Assembly (NCBI GenBank): GCA_001592805.2
Contig: CP051140.1
Coordinates: 2,295,501-2,359,500, forward strand
Source of the DNA: Peltaster fructicola
Lineage: Eukaryota > Ascomycota > Dothideomycetes
DNA: 64,000 nt
Direction of reading: 5' to 3'
A program made the translations under genes and the position numbers. Of the stretch, positions 1 to 10,924 are shown piece after piece; position 1 is the stretch's first letter, and every line of letters starts with the position of its first letter. The notes under the pieces are model-generated. The model had not been told where the DNA came from and searched no databases. It saw nothing but the letters and a program-made list of their open reading frames with translations.

Positions 1-522
1 CCAAAGTAGCCTCTCGCTGACACACGTAGGCTTCGGTATGGGCATTCAAGTGCCACTCATTGCAGTGCAGGTCGTTCTGCCGATCGAGGATGTCCCGGTA
101 AGTCTCCTAGCTATCTTGTCGTATCAGTACTGACCATGCATAGACTGGCACGGCGCTGATCATGTTCTCCCAAATGCTGGGAGGTGCTGTGTCTATCGCC
201 ATTGCCCAGAATATTTTCCTTGCCAAGCTCACCGAAGCGATCGAATCGATCATTCCTGGCTTCTCAGTGGCAGCTCTATATCAATCAGGTGGTGCCACGA
301 CAATTCGAAATGTCCTGTCAGGCGATCTGTTGATCCAGGTCACTGCCGCATTGAGCAGGTATGTTTGTTGTCTGTTATCTGTCGATCTCTTGCTAACCAA
401 TTTCAAGTGCTCTCGACCACGCCTTCTATGTGTCCACAGCACTTGCTGCGCTGAGCATCTGTGGAGCTTTCTTTGTTGAATGGAAATCTGTCAAAGGACA
501 GTTCTTAATAGGAGTCGGTTAA
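1..522 (+). CDS. MFS transporter, C-terminal part (5' end outside window)
   Basis: This is the last part of a major facilitator superfamily membrane transporter. Three exons are seen: 1-97, 144-358 and 408-522, joined by GTAAGT/TAG and GTATGT/AAG introns in consistent phases. The joined reading has TM-like stretches (GFGMGIQVPLIAVQVVL, SQMLGGAVSIAIAQNIF), a loop and a last hydrophobic helix (FYVSTALAALSICGAFF), and ends in a short cytoplasmic tail at TAA 520-522. The glycine-rich helix followed by a helix ending in AQNIF is typical of 14-TM drug:H+ antiporter-like (DHA2) fungal MFS proteins. The substrate cannot be told. The N-terminal part lies left of the window. Confidence 0.85.
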
Positions 523-614
523 GCATATAAGCACACAGCTGCATACTGCATAGCATACCACTGCGTCTTGTCCTGTTCATAGCATAATCAATTCTGGCAG
601 GCTTCGCCTTGTGT

Positions 615-2096
615 CTAGATTACGATTCCACTGAGCCATGGTCTCTTGCTGTCATAGTGCCAGGACAAGGCAAGGTCAGACCAGCAGTACAATGTATCTC
701 CTGGTGCTCCGAAACCAAGGCCACGGAAGATGCTAAAGGGGACCGGTTCGTACAGGAAGACACCTCCAGTTGTCAGCTCATGGGCGAGCAGTTGACCGGT
801 GATGAACAGCCAGAAGCACGTCCATGCAATGTGTGAAGTGTATGAAACCACTTTCGGAATCTTCTTGCCAAAGCTGCTGCGCCCAACGTAATGGGAGTAG
901 ATGACTTCGGCGAGGATGCCGACAGGCTGCAGTGCAAAGAATGCGTACATCTTGAACCATGGCTGGGTGGGACCAAGCATGGTCATCGATGCCGCAGTAT
1001 GAAGGATGCCAGACAAGTTGAAAGATGTAATCAATTCGATACCAGCACCTTCCGGCGATTTTGGCTTGAGTCCGAGTACTTTGCTGAGTGCTCGTGCGCT
1101 GGACTGGAAGGAGTGTCTGAATAAGTGATGCCAAAAGCCACCCCAGAACCCGGCCAAGCCACGTGTTGGAATAGTGCTCACATCACCGAACTGGTCTGGG
1201 TAGAGCCAGGCCTCAGCATTGGTGCCAGCAGTCTCTGGAGTGAATAGTCCGAGTAAGAGTAGCTGAGGTATGGCGAAGGACAAGTTGAGAGCCTGCCAAA
1301 CGAATAGCAAGGCAATGGTTATTCTATATGCGGCCGTCATGGTTGGTGATGCAGTGATGATTGTAGGCAGGCTTGCCGGTGGTGGAGCGTCGAGTATGCC
1401 CCAGAAGTAAGGATCTCGGTTCGTGATTGTCTTCAATCCATCGAGCCAGAGGTAGCCCTGCACGACGACCCACACATAGTGGCTAATGGCTTTGCTGCGC
1501 TCGTCATAACGAACCCGGCCAGAACTAATCTTGGGTCTGTCCTCTTTGGTAGCTTCAGCAAGATCAATCTGACGAAGTGATGCCTCAACTTGTGGTGGAC
1601 GAGATGGCTCGCCAGAGACTTTCCAGTCCCAACCAATACCTCTCGAGTTGAAGACGAGGTCGGCAGCCCATCCCAGACGAGTGATCAAGCTGTCGCGAGG
1701 TAACGACTGCCACTCGTACTTGTCGGCAGAGACTCTCTTGATCTTCTTGAACCTGTCACGAGCATTGTTGAAGACAAGTAGATTGGCACTCCAGAGAATG
1801 TTCCATCCACAGAAGAAGCCAATGATCAAACCAAAGACCGGGTATGGCGATCGACAGTTCAAGATGGTCCAAAGCTGGACAGCAAAGTTCCCTGCGAAGA
1901 CACCATAACGTACAACAGGACCTTTGAGACTAGGGGTCAGAAGGTAGGTGAAGAGTAGTAAGTTGCAGTAGAGGAAGACGGGAACCACGAATCGTTCATG
2001 AGAGCCGTTTAAGAGTCCTTCTAGGTAGGCTTGTGTTCGCCAGGCTGAGACCTGTTGATGGCTTGTTGCATGCCGAGGGAAGTCAATTGTCGCCAT
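615..2096 (-). CDS. Wax-synthase-like MBOAT membrane protein
   Basis: A single-exon multi-pass membrane protein of 493 aa, read from the ATG at 2096. The frame is open 48 codons further up, but that extension reads like leader sequence. Hydrophobic segments are spread throughout (FVVPVFLYCNLLLFTYLL, VFGLIIGFFCGWNILWSANL, ITIALLFVWQALNLSFAIP). About residue 320-330 the motif FWGGFWHHLFRHSF resembles the SFWGRRWHxxFR signature of wax-synthase/MBOAT_2 acyltransferases, with the candidate catalytic His further on in LSGILHTAASM. Family members transfer acyl groups from acyl-CoA to alcohols, and fungal relatives include trichothecene acetyltransferase-type proteins. The acceptor is unknown. It is convergent with the MFS gene, with about 90 bp between the two stop codons. 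Confidence 0.8.
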   Translation of the reverse strand: MATIDFPRHATSHQQVSAWRTQAYLEGLLNGSHERFVVPVFLYCNLLLFTYLLTPSLKGPVVRYGVFAGNFAVQLWTILNCRSPYPVFGLIIGFFCGWNILWSANLLVFNNARDRFKKIKRVSADKYEWQSLPRDSLITRLGWAADLVFNSRGIGWDWKVSGEPSRPPQVEASLRQIDLAEATKEDRPKISSGRVRYDERSKAISHYVWVVVQGYLWLDGLKTITNRDPYFWGILDAPPPASLPTIITASPTMTAAYRITIALLFVWQALNLSFAIPQLLLLGLFTPETAGTNAEAWLYPDQFGDVSTIPTRGLAGFWGGFWHHLFRHSFQSSARALSKVLGLKPKSPEGAGIELITSFNLSGILHTAASMTMLGPTQPWFKMYAFFALQPVGILAEVIYSHYVGRSSFGKKIPKVVSYTSHIAWTCFWLFITGQLLAHELTTGGVFLYEPVPFSIFRGLGFGAPGDTLYCWSDLALSWHYDSKRPWLSGIVI

Positions 2097-3414
2097 ACTG
2101 ACTCGAATGCTGAAGTTTGTGGTTTGCAAGAACGACGAAAGGGTGTTCAATGGAGAATATAGTCGAGTAGCTGTCGAGTAATGCTCAATGCGCCACGAAC
2201 TCTGCTGGTACTGGAAAAGCATGCCCCGCCTGCGAAGCATTTAGCAGTGTGACCGTCGATGGTGGACATAGAGAATCAAACCTCGGTTGGAAAGCTTATT
2301 CCTCGAGCCACAAGGTTGCTAGCAGTCTTGCATCCGAGAAGGTTTCACTCAACAGAAGTACCGCGATATAGCTGCATGTCTTGACAGGTTTTGCTGCAAG
2401 CTTTGCCTGGATGATGCAGTGGTCGTGCGCAGGGATAGCATCATCATCATGCCGTGTCTCAACCAAAACCCGTTCGGCTGCTTACTTCATCTTGTCAAGA
2501 GCTTCTCTTGTTGCCGCGCAGGCCATCCCTTCCAACGTCTCATCCTCTTGTATACCGCTGTCTCCTTAGACATTTCATGGTCGTGGTCCCTGCTAGACCA
2601 TGCAATAGGTCCGTCCAGCTTGGTTCTAGGTGTATGTGTCTGCGACATGTTCAAGGAGAACCTGCTGTATGAACCTGGGTTTGCAGGAATGAAGTGTCGT
2701 TTGAATAAAGACTGCAAAGGATGATGGCTAATGCTCTCGTGTTTGTTAGTCCTTGACGACCAAGCATTCTATGCCAAGCTCACGCATTCGACCGGAACGG
2801 TCGGATCATCCTGTAGGAGCTCGCGCGTGTCTGCTCTGGCCATTGCTTTGTGGTCGACAGCCTGTTGACATAATCCATGCGTAGCACGTCGTACAGACCT
2901 TGTATGCATATGCCCTGTCTCTGTATTGAGTTCAGCAGCAACAGTATGGCAGTGAGAAGAAGGCACAGAGGCAGTTGGCAAAGACAACCCAACAACATCG
3001 CCTCGCCACAGTCCTATGTCAGAGCCGTGCGACAAAGACGAGACATACGTGCAGTAGTATCATAATACTCTCTTCTCGTGATGCACTTGGCAATGCTGAT
3101 TCTTCTTGTCAATCGTCGACGGCCTTGTGCTGTCTGCTGACCTCACGTTTGTCGCATCAGAAGTACCTTAAGAGCGACATTGACTCGCGATAGCTTGAGG
3201 ACCTGTGAGTGCACGTCGGATGTAAAGCTCAATCGATGAGATAGAGCGCGTGTCATTCATCATGCTGAGATCGAAGCTTACATGTACATTGTGTACTCAT
3301 ATGTACTCTTGCCTGAGGCACTCATGCGCACGGAGCTTCCACTCTTGAAGTCGAATCTTCTTGACAGCTCCTTACTATACACAACAAACTGCCTCCTCGG
3401 CGTACATCTCGAAG
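2097..3414. other. Intergenic, 1.3 kb
   Basis: This is the shared upstream region of the MBOAT gene (leftward) and the KH-domain gene (rightward). Short overlapping ORFs of up to about 100 codons occur on both strands around 2419-2724, but they contradict one another and show no recognisable motif. I see no RNA gene or repeat. Confidence 0.5.
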
Positions 3415-5113
3415 ATGGCGCAACCGGACATCACATCGATCTTGGCAGCTCTAGGTAGGCTTCCAGCCATCATCTCTGCCATCCGCTGACATATCTCCTG
3501 CAGCACAGCAGAACCAGGGCGGTACTCCTCAAGCCTCTGCAACTCCTCAGCAACCACCTCCATTCGCGCAACCACCTCTTCCATACCTTGGAAATGCGCA
3601 ATCACCTCCGATTGGCGCTGGGTATCTCCCACAACCTAGTAACTCCGGCAGTGTCGACCTGAGCAGCATCAAACCATCGAACAGCGGATCCGTCAGCATC
3701 GCAGATGCTATTGCAAAAGCAAAGAGCATTGCCGCCAATCGTGGAGTGCCATCGTACGAAAGCCGACCTGATCAAAGACGAGGATTTCGCTCACGTTCGC
3801 GATCGCGCTCACCTGGTCGTGGCTATGGTGGTAACCCATACCGTGATGAGAGACGCGATGATCGTGGACGTAGCAGTGGATACCGCAGAACTCCATCTCC
3901 AGACCGCGGACGTGGTCAAGGTGGCGGCGACAGCAACGTCGAGACCATCCGAGTCAAGTCCTCGCTCGTAGGCCTGATCATTGGTCGTAACGGCGAGAAC
4001 TTGCGTAGGGTCGAGTCCGAGTCCGGAGCTCGTGTCCAATTTGTACAGGCAAAGGATGCTCAACAGGCTGAACGTCAATGTACGATCTCTGGGGCGTTTC
4101 GTGCAAGAGAGGATGCCAAACAAGCTATTTACACAATCATCGAGGAGAACGGTGGGTCCAACATCATGAATGACAGAGCTGCCTACGCTGCCAGCAACAC
4201 AAACCGAGCCAAGGCCAACCAACCGGCTCTGCGTGATGGTGAGCACACGGTGCAAATGCTGGTACCTGACAAGACAGTTGGTCTTATTATTGGTCGTGGT
4301 GGTGAGACGATCAAGGATGTGCAGGAGAAGTCCGGCTGCCACGTCAACATTGTAGGCGAAAACAAGAGCATCAACGGACAACGGCCGGTCAATCTTATTG
4401 GTACAGCAGAGTCGACTCGCATTGCACAAGACCTCATCCTTGAGATCGTTGACAGCGACAACCGTGCACAGCAAGCTGCGGGAGCTGGTAACTCGAATGC
4501 TGTGCCTGCAAGTCGTGACCGTGGATTTGAACAGTTCAGCGGCCGAAGCAGCAGTGGCGGTGCTGGCGGCGATGATGTGTACGAGGAGAAGACGATCAAA
4601 GTTCCGTCAGAGGCCGTTGGCATGATCATCGGCAAAGGCGGAGAGACTATCAAGGAGTTGCAGCGATCATCTGGCTGCAAGATCAATGTCAACCAGCCTA
4701 AGCCTCCAGACATAACCCGAGACATTGACCTTGCAGGAACACGTCGCAGCATGCAAGCTGCCGAGCGTGTCATCTGGGAGAAGGTCAAAACAGTACGCGA
4801 TCGTGACGAAGCTGCCGGACGCGGTGGTCGTTCCGGCGGCAGCAATAACAACTACGATTCGGCACCTCCCCCGCAACAACAATACGGCTACCAGCAGCAG
4901 ACTCAGCAGGCTGCACCAGCATATGGCTATGCGGTGCCTACCCAGGCGCCTCAGCCAGCATACCAGGTCCCTTACTTCCAGCAGCAAAGCACTCCAGCTC
5001 CGAGTGCAGAGGCTGCACAACCTGCTCAGATGGATCCTGCCTTGTACGCCCAGCTCTATGCCCAGTACATGGCCCAGATGGCCAACCAAGGTGGTCAGCC
5101 CGGACCACAGTGA
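3415..5113 (+). CDS. KH-domain RNA-binding protein, three KH domains (FUBP-like)
   Basis: Two exons, 3415-3454 and 3504-5113, code for 549 aa; the ATG-led first exon (MAQPDITSILAALA) is joined by a GTAGGC...CTGCAG intron. A Q/P-rich N-terminus and an RS/RGG-like stretch (about residues 105-155) precede three KH domains near 160-225, 261-329 and 375-442. Each carries its GxxG loop: GRNG, GRGG and GKGG. The C-terminus is Q/A/P-rich with QLYAQYMAQM. The order KH-KH-KH followed by a Q-rich tail is that of single-stranded nucleic-acid-binding proteins such as FUBP/KSRP and their fungal relatives, so a role in nuclear or cytoplasmic mRNA regulation is likely. Long antisense ORFs over this gene are composition shadows. 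Confidence 0.9.
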
Positions 5114-5895
5114 TCGTCATGAAGCTCCCTTTCGTGACAAAATGGATTCGAGAACGAGCGTGATCGATTGAAGTGCTTCACGTCTGCGCTGTGCTGAGAA
5201 CAAGGTCATCGTCGCCTACAGTGCTTGACTGGATTGGATCGATGAAGCTTATGACTTGCTCTGATGCTCGTGCGGCTCGTGACCGTTGTTCGTCCTCTCG
5301 ATGCATGACTGGGAGTCGATGTCCTGACTTGATGAGCAAAGCTGGAAAGTTTGTTCTCGACTATTGATACTGAGCGTCTATCATTGCTAGTGCAGCCCGT
5401 GTGTTGCCTTTGCCAGCACGATTGCTTTGTGTCTTATGCTTGCAGCACTTGTTGGAGCCGCGGCGAAACCTTTACCGTTGCGTCTAATACTCATCGAAAT
5501 AATGCTGCTTGTGTCTAAAAACCAACGATTGATGTATGTATTGCCTTTAGCATAGGGGCCGGGTGTAGGGCCGGCCGCACTGTTGTGATGTATCAGGCCC
5601 ACACCATGATATGGCGTTGCTGCAGCCATGCTACAACACGTCTAACATGCTGAGATGATACGCTTGATTTAGCAGACACGCCCCAGAAGTGTCGATTTTC
5701 ATGGTCGAAACTAGGCTCCTGTCGTCAGCAGTACTAGCCTTGCGACATCATGCAATCCACTGCAAGGATGCTTGAGCTCCTCATGAGCCGGCCTCTTAAC
5801 TCAGCAGTCATGCGTGAGCGCAAGGCTGGCCCCCTGATTAGGATCAAGCTGATGATCATCACACCTAGCAATTCTCTGTCCACTCAACAGCAAGA
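5114..5895. other. Intergenic, 0.78 kb
   Basis: Holds the 3' flank of the KH gene and the upstream region of the HET gene. An 80-codon antisense ORF (5387-5629) has no recognisable feature. Nothing else is seen. Confidence 0.5.
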
Positions 5896-7596
5896 ATGCG
5901 ACTGATCAGAGTACCCACGAGCGGCACGCCATCCAAGATCGAATTGCAGGACATCTCCGGACAATTCAGTGAGCCATACGCCATACTCTCGCACACCTGG
6001 GGTGACGAAGAGGTCACGTACGCAGATGTCGTCGCCAAGTCATATCAGCATCTACAGGAGGGCTACGAGAAGATCAGATTTGCCATGCTACAAGCTCAAA
6101 AACACGATTACAAACTGCTGTGGGTAGATACCTGTTGCATAGACAAGAGCAGCAGTGCCGAACTGTCAGAGGCTATCAACTCCATGTATGCATGGTACAG
6201 GAACTCAGCTTGCTGTTATGCTACGCTGCAGGATGTCACATGCAAGAAAGACGACGCAACCTTCGCAGGAGCTTTCGTCAAGGCTAGATGGTTCACTCGA
6301 GGCTGGTAAGCCTACGGTATCTCGTTGTGACATGTGCTGAAATCCATCATAGGACGCTTCAAGGTTTGTCTAGGGTGCTTTGCTCTTGCACATCTTGACA
6401 GTATAGTAGAATTGCTCGCGCCCAAAGAGCTGATCTTTTACAACAAGAACGGAGAGTGCCTGGATTCCAAACACACTCTTTCGAAACTCATCTCGGATGC
6501 CACCAATATCCAGGAAGATTACATCACTCGAAAGCTGCCGTGTAGGGTTGCGAGCGTAGCAAGGAGATTGTCCTGGGCGTCCAGCCGAGATACAACAAGA
6601 GCTGAGGACATCGCTTACTGCCTCTTGGGCCTCATGGATGTAAACATGCCTTTACTCTATGGTGAAGGAGACCGAGCATTCTACCGTTTGCAAGAAGAGA
6701 TCATGAAGGTGTCAGACGACCAAAGTCTCTTCCTTTGGAAGACTGAGCAGCCCAGCGCTGGACACACTGGATTATTGGCATCGTCGCCCAAGGACTTCAA
6801 ATCATCAGGAAACTACCGACCTTTCATCGAGTGGGAGCAACGCTCTCCCTTCCAAATGACTAACAGGGGTCTGCAGATAGAGCTACCTCTCGAGCATGTT
6901 CGCACAAACCTCTGGAAAGCCACTCTGGAATGTACAGGCTGGCCTGCGATCTACCTCGAGAAGCTCAATGCTAGATCAAATCAATACGCCAGAATTGAAA
7001 CTCATCTGATCGGCAAAGAATCTGCAGGCACCAAGACAACAATTTGTGTACCTCAGCGTCCTTTGATCTCTCGAGACACCGCTGTGCCATACTTCCCCAT
7101 TCGCTTCAAGGTGGTGAATCAGACACCATACCAGATCTTGCCGACCGACTTGAGACTTGGCACAGCATATGCCATCAATACCTTGTCTAGCTTATACGGC
7201 GAGCTCACACGGCAGGTGCCGGGCCACCATGAGCTGAACTACGACTATACTTCTGCTGTCGAGATTCCTTGCAGGGAAGGCTATGCAATGAGACTATCAT
7301 TGACATTGCACTCAGAAGAGAGACTGGCACACAGGGGATCGCATACTGTCCATCTCCTCGTAGGTGTTCGCAAAGACACCAAAGCTCTAGCCTTCGAGGT
7401 CGTTGATAAACCCATCCGAGAGGACGATGGATCGTTCCACGGTCATAGTGCAGGTACAGTATTGTACAGCAGCTGGGCGCACGAGATCATTGTACAGGTC
7501 TTCGAATCATTCAGGGCCTTCGAATCATTCAGGGCCTCTCGAACCGAGTTTCTATGCGATATCGTCATAAGAACACCAGCGTCGAGACGCTCGTAA
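5896..7596 (+). CDS. HET-domain protein (heterokaryon-incompatibility family)
   Basis: Three exons, 5896-6305, 6353-6363 and 6410-7596, give 535 aa. The N-terminal HET domain is complete: PYAILSHTWGDEEVTY (near residue 30), a middle block LLWVDTCCIDKSSSAELSEA (near 75) and RGWTLQELLAPKEL (near 135), followed by the usual region RAEDIAYCLLGLMDVNMPLLYGEG. The conserved WTLQE is split by two introns around an 11-nt microexon (6353-6363). HET domains trigger programmed cell death after fusion of unlike fungal individuals or act in innate immunity. The C-terminal half has no recognised partner domain (no NACHT or WD40). It ends with a perfect 18-bp tandem duplication. The stop TAA lies inside a GTAAGT, so a further spliced exon is possible. 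Confidence 0.88.
7501..7536 (+). repeat. Perfect 2 x 18 bp tandem duplication in the HET gene
   Basis: Positions 7501-7518 and 7519-7536 are identical and in frame, encoding FESFRA twice. A perfect copy suggests a recent slippage event. Confidence 0.95.
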
Positions 7597-8093
7597 GTCA
7601 GCCGCACTGCAAGCCTGGTGTGGTCCAGTCCACCATAAAGCGATAGTGAGTCACTATATATGTGGTCGGTAGTGTCTAATCGACGTGTGATGCTGCGAGC
7701 TTGATGATCAGCAAGGACGCAGACGTCAGTCCTCTGGTATCGAGGCCAGGGTAGCTTCTCAGGTGTCTACATCGGCTGTGTCGCATGTGGAATCATTATG
7801 AACAACGACATACAGGAGGACATTTTAGAGTTCTGACTCTTTTTCGTTGCGCAGCCGCGCTGACAAACTTCGCTCTCACAACACCTCATCTGGCAAAGCG
7901 TGCATCGTCCTGTTCCGACAATGACGATATTGACAGCTCAAGTCACCAAGCGATGGACCTCAGCTGAATGAATGTCTACCGAGCAATGCTTCGTAATGCT
8001 CTGCTGAGATGACATGATGTGTTCGGGGTATGGTGAGTCTGCTCATATAAGAGCCAGCTCGTTCTCTTGAATATCACAGCATCAACATCCACA
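7597..8093. other. Intergenic, 0.5 kb, upstream of the hydrolase gene
   Basis: No gene is seen. It contains the promoter of the following hydrolase gene, including the TATA-like element listed separately. Confidence 0.5.
8044..8051 (+). promoter_or_regulatory. TATA-like element
   Basis: The sequence CATATAAG lies about 45 bp upstream of the hydrolase ATG at 8094. It is the only clean TATA-type motif in this gap. Its role is inferred from position alone. Confidence 0.35.
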
Positions 8094-8996
8094 ATGGCAC
8101 TCACTTTCCACAATCTAACTGTCATCGAGTCCTTCAACGTCCACTACCTCGAAGCTGGAGCAAAGTCGTTACCTACACTGCTACTACTCCATGGCTTTCC
8201 TGCCTCGTCAAACCAGTTCAAGACACTGGCACCTCTTCTAGCACACAAGTATCATGTAGTTGCGCCAGACTATCCCGGGTTTGGCCTCACCACATACCCA
8301 GACGACTTTGTGTTCACTTTCGACAACATCGCTGGGGTCATTGCTGCTTTCATATCTGCTTTACAGATCTCGACTTATGCATTGTACATCTTCGACTATG
8401 GAGCTCCAGTTGGCTTGAGAATCGCTCTTCAGCAACCACAAGCAGTCAAGGCTATCATATCGCAGAATGGTAATGCTTATGATGCTGGATTTGGGCAAGA
8501 TTTCTGGGCTCCCATCTTCAATTTGTGGAACACAAGCAACTCCCAAGCCGCCAGAGATGTTATCGCTCAAGGTGTCCTGTCACTAAGCACAACCAAAGCT
8601 CAGTACACGACTGGGGTTCCGGCTTCTGATCTCGATCAGGTCGACTTGATCGATCCTACTCTCGACTACCTGCTGAATCTGCAGGGAACAGCAAACCAAG
8701 AACATCAGCTTGACCTCTTCTACGACTATCGTACGAACCCTCGCATCTATTACCCGAAGTTTCACGAGTACTTCCGCAAGACACAAGTGCCACTCTTGGC
8801 GATATGGGGCAAAGGTGATCCTGCCTTTATACCAGCCGGCGCCGAGGCGTTCAAGCAGGATCTCCCTAAGGCAGTCGTGAAGTTTGTCGACACAGGACAC
8901 TTTGCCCTGCAGACCAAACTCCGAGAGATCGCTCACGCTATTCTGGAGTTCTTGCCCAGTGTGGGCTTTGGTAGTCGATCTGAAGGACAATGGTAA
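8094..8996 (+). CDS. Alpha/beta hydrolase of epoxide hydrolase / haloalkane dehalogenase type
   Basis: A single exon of 300 aa from the ATG at 8094; upstream in-frame codons lack an ATG. The oxyanion motif LLLLHGFPASSNQF is near residue 35. The nucleophile elbow reads YIFDYGAPVG, with Asp rather than Ser or Cys as nucleophile, followed by a helical cap region. The third-residue acid lies near IWGKGDPAFIPAGAE, and the catalytic His is in VDTGHFALQTK. Asp-nucleophile hydrolases of this layout open epoxides or remove halides through an ester intermediate. No signal peptide is seen, so a cytosolic detoxification or catabolic enzyme is likely. The natural substrate cannot be told. Confidence 0.85.
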   Translation: MALTFHNLTVIESFNVHYLEAGAKSLPTLLLLHGFPASSNQFKTLAPLLAHKYHVVAPDYPGFGLTTYPDDFVFTFDNIAGVIAAFISALQISTYALYIFDYGAPVGLRIALQQPQAVKAIISQNGNAYDAGFGQDFWAPIFNLWNTSNSQAARDVIAQGVLSLSTTKAQYTTGVPASDLDQVDLIDPTLDYLLNLQGTANQEHQLDLFYDYRTNPRIYYPKFHEYFRKTQVPLLAIWGKGDPAFIPAGAEAFKQDLPKAVVKFVDTGHFALQTKLREIAHAILEFLPSVGFGSRSEGQW

Positions 8997-10007
8997 TGAC
9001 GGCAGCAATGGTCGAGAGCTCAGAATTTCGCGAGATGGCTGATCAATGCATGGGCGGCAGCGATCAGTCTGTCATCGGCAGGAGGTCAAGGCGTCCAGAT
9101 GCTGTCTCTTGTTCCATCTCGGACAGGTCCCATATACCCTGCCTGTCCAGCACGGTGATTTTGTAGATGGGAATGAGCTAAGACTTCAGCAAGTGTGATT
9201 AACGGTCGTCTGTCAGGCTTAGATAGCTCCGGGAGTGGTTATCAATACTCCTCCTGTGAGAAATGTTATTGGTACAAACATTCAGTGTGTCCAGCCCATC
9301 TCTCACATCAGATTCTGTCAACTAGTGGCGTTGCGGCATTCATGACCAGTAGGAGACCTAGAGTCCATCGCCATGCTACTCTATGAGGTCCTGTCGATTA
9401 CCGACCAAAGTACCACAACCGCAGCTTGTCTCAGGCCCAAAGATGCATTCCAGGTACCGTATAGCTGAGCGAGAGCCTCAACTAGCTGTATGCCTGCTGT
9501 TTCGGTGACTGTCCTCGAGCCGCGATCGAAGACCAGCGTTGTGTTGGGCAGTATGAGAGAGTGTAGCGAAATCATGTGTACAGGCATCTCGATGCTATGC
9601 TCACGAAGGAGTAGTTGACCAGACGAGATTTCAGCTTCAGGAAGTTGTGATTCAGGACGGTCGGTGGATATCATGTTGTTGACTAACGCACCCTGCTCTA
9701 GTAGTATTGTACTCCTACTGCTCATCATACACTCAGACACCCGTGGTTGAGATGACCGGCGAGCAGGAGAGCTTGACGCTCTGTCGTGCTCGAATTGTCG
9801 TCATTGCTAGACACAACGATTGCTCCTCGCGACGACTACTGTACCACACGTCGTGGTGTGAAGACAATGTTCGGTTTGAGCATAAGACGAGCGAGTCAGA
9901 ACTTCACATCGCAGCGAGTCAGCAAGGTACGACGTCTAGGAGGACATGCACAAGCATGAATATGCTGTAAATGCTCCGCTATACGGCTATGCATACCCAG
10001 TCGTTAC
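8997..10007. other. Intergenic, 1.0 kb, with an uncertain minus-strand ORF
   Basis: The only longer frame is 9381-9740 on the minus strand (119 codons). It contains PVHMISLHSLILPNTTLVFD, which faintly recalls the start of a galactose/glyoxal-oxidase beta-propeller (PVHxxxLLPxGKVLxFD), but nothing downstream fits that family. I treat it as unresolved: it could be a worn gene fragment or chance. Confidence 0.3.
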
Positions 10008-10695
10008 TCATGTCTTCTTCTTTCGCTTGAACGTTGCATCCGCAGCGAGGTCTGCTCCTGTAGAGAGCCCTGGCTCAACTGGCGGTGCCAAAGCATCTCG
10101 TTGGTCTCGTAAAGCATTCTTCTGGTCAGCATCGCCGATAACCTCGATACTGCTCGCGATCCATTGCTGAAATGGTTGAGCCACGAAGAAGCCGTCCTCT
10201 GTGAACCATGTGGTGAACGGTGTTTTGAGCTGCCTTGTGCTGGGGCCAGTAGAACCGCTCGTCACCGTGAAATCGACGAAGTATGTGGGATCGTGCTTGT
10301 TGACCTTTGTCCTGATCGAAATCTGGGAAATGTCAGACCGTCAACAGCACGGAGACAGGATGCAGAACGATATATACCTTCTTGCCGTTCTTACTGCCCT
10401 CGAACACCAAGCCCTTCTCGACGAACCACAGCCAGTATGTGAAGAACGAGTTGAGGCAAGTGTATGCGACCACTGCAGCAGCCGTCCAATATTTTGTAGC
10501 CTCCCAACCAAGCTTGTAATCTGCAGCAAATGTCACCCCAGCAATGACAACGGCCACCCAGCCGACTGCGAGCTTAATGTCGGTCTTGCTGTTGTCCTGC
10601 TTGAAACCCAACGACCTTAGGTAGTTCCCAAGAGCATCGTCTGTGGTGTTGCGTAGCTCTTGGAGGTTGTACACCGATATCTTTGACTCAGACAT
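10008..10695 (-). CDS. SPC2: Signal peptidase complex subunit 2
   Basis: Two exons, 10695-10378 and 10322-10008, give 210 aa. Spc2 (SPCS2/SPC25) is a non-catalytic subunit of the ER signal peptidase complex that helps link it to the Sec61 translocon. The N-terminal cytosolic segment (KISVYNLQELRNTTDDALG) is followed by two closely spaced TM helices (KLAVGWVAVVIAGVTFAADY and YWTAAAVVAYTCLNSFFTYW), then a cytosolic C-terminal domain ending in a lysine-rich tail (FKRKKKT). The topology and length match the family. It is divergent from the EMC3 gene across 229 bp. Confidence 0.92.
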
Positions 10696-10924
10696 GTTGA
10701 GAGCTGGCTCACACAGTCATGTGCGTTGGTAGAAATCTTCGCGATCGTGTCGTTATCGTGTAGTGGTGTTCATGGTACTCGACATTGAATGGTGAGCTTA
10801 CAGCTGTCCGCAATGTAATGGAGATCGGCAAGCGAAGCATGAAATCTTGGCGCATACATCAAGCTGGACAGAACACCTCAGACTACTACTACAACCACCA
10901 CCACCACCGTCAACATCAGCGAGC
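10696..10924. promoter_or_regulatory. Bidirectional promoter between SPC2 and EMC3
   Basis: Only 229 bp separate the ATGs of two divergent genes that both encode ER membrane-complex subunits, so both promoters must lie here or overlap the 5' ends. It includes a CACCACCACCACC tract at about 10897-10909. No specific factor site is recognised. Confidence 0.5.

Noticed and set aside
3809-4851. Two antisense ORFs of over 220 codons across the KH-domain gene
   Set aside because: They lie in the opposite frames of well-conserved KH codons, are Ser/Leu/Thr-rich as expected for reverse Gly/Arg/Gln codons, and show no motif.
9381-9740. Possible galactose/glyoxal oxidase fragment on the minus strand
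   Set aside because: Only about 20 residues faintly fit a propeller strand; the rest does not follow the family, so no gene is called.
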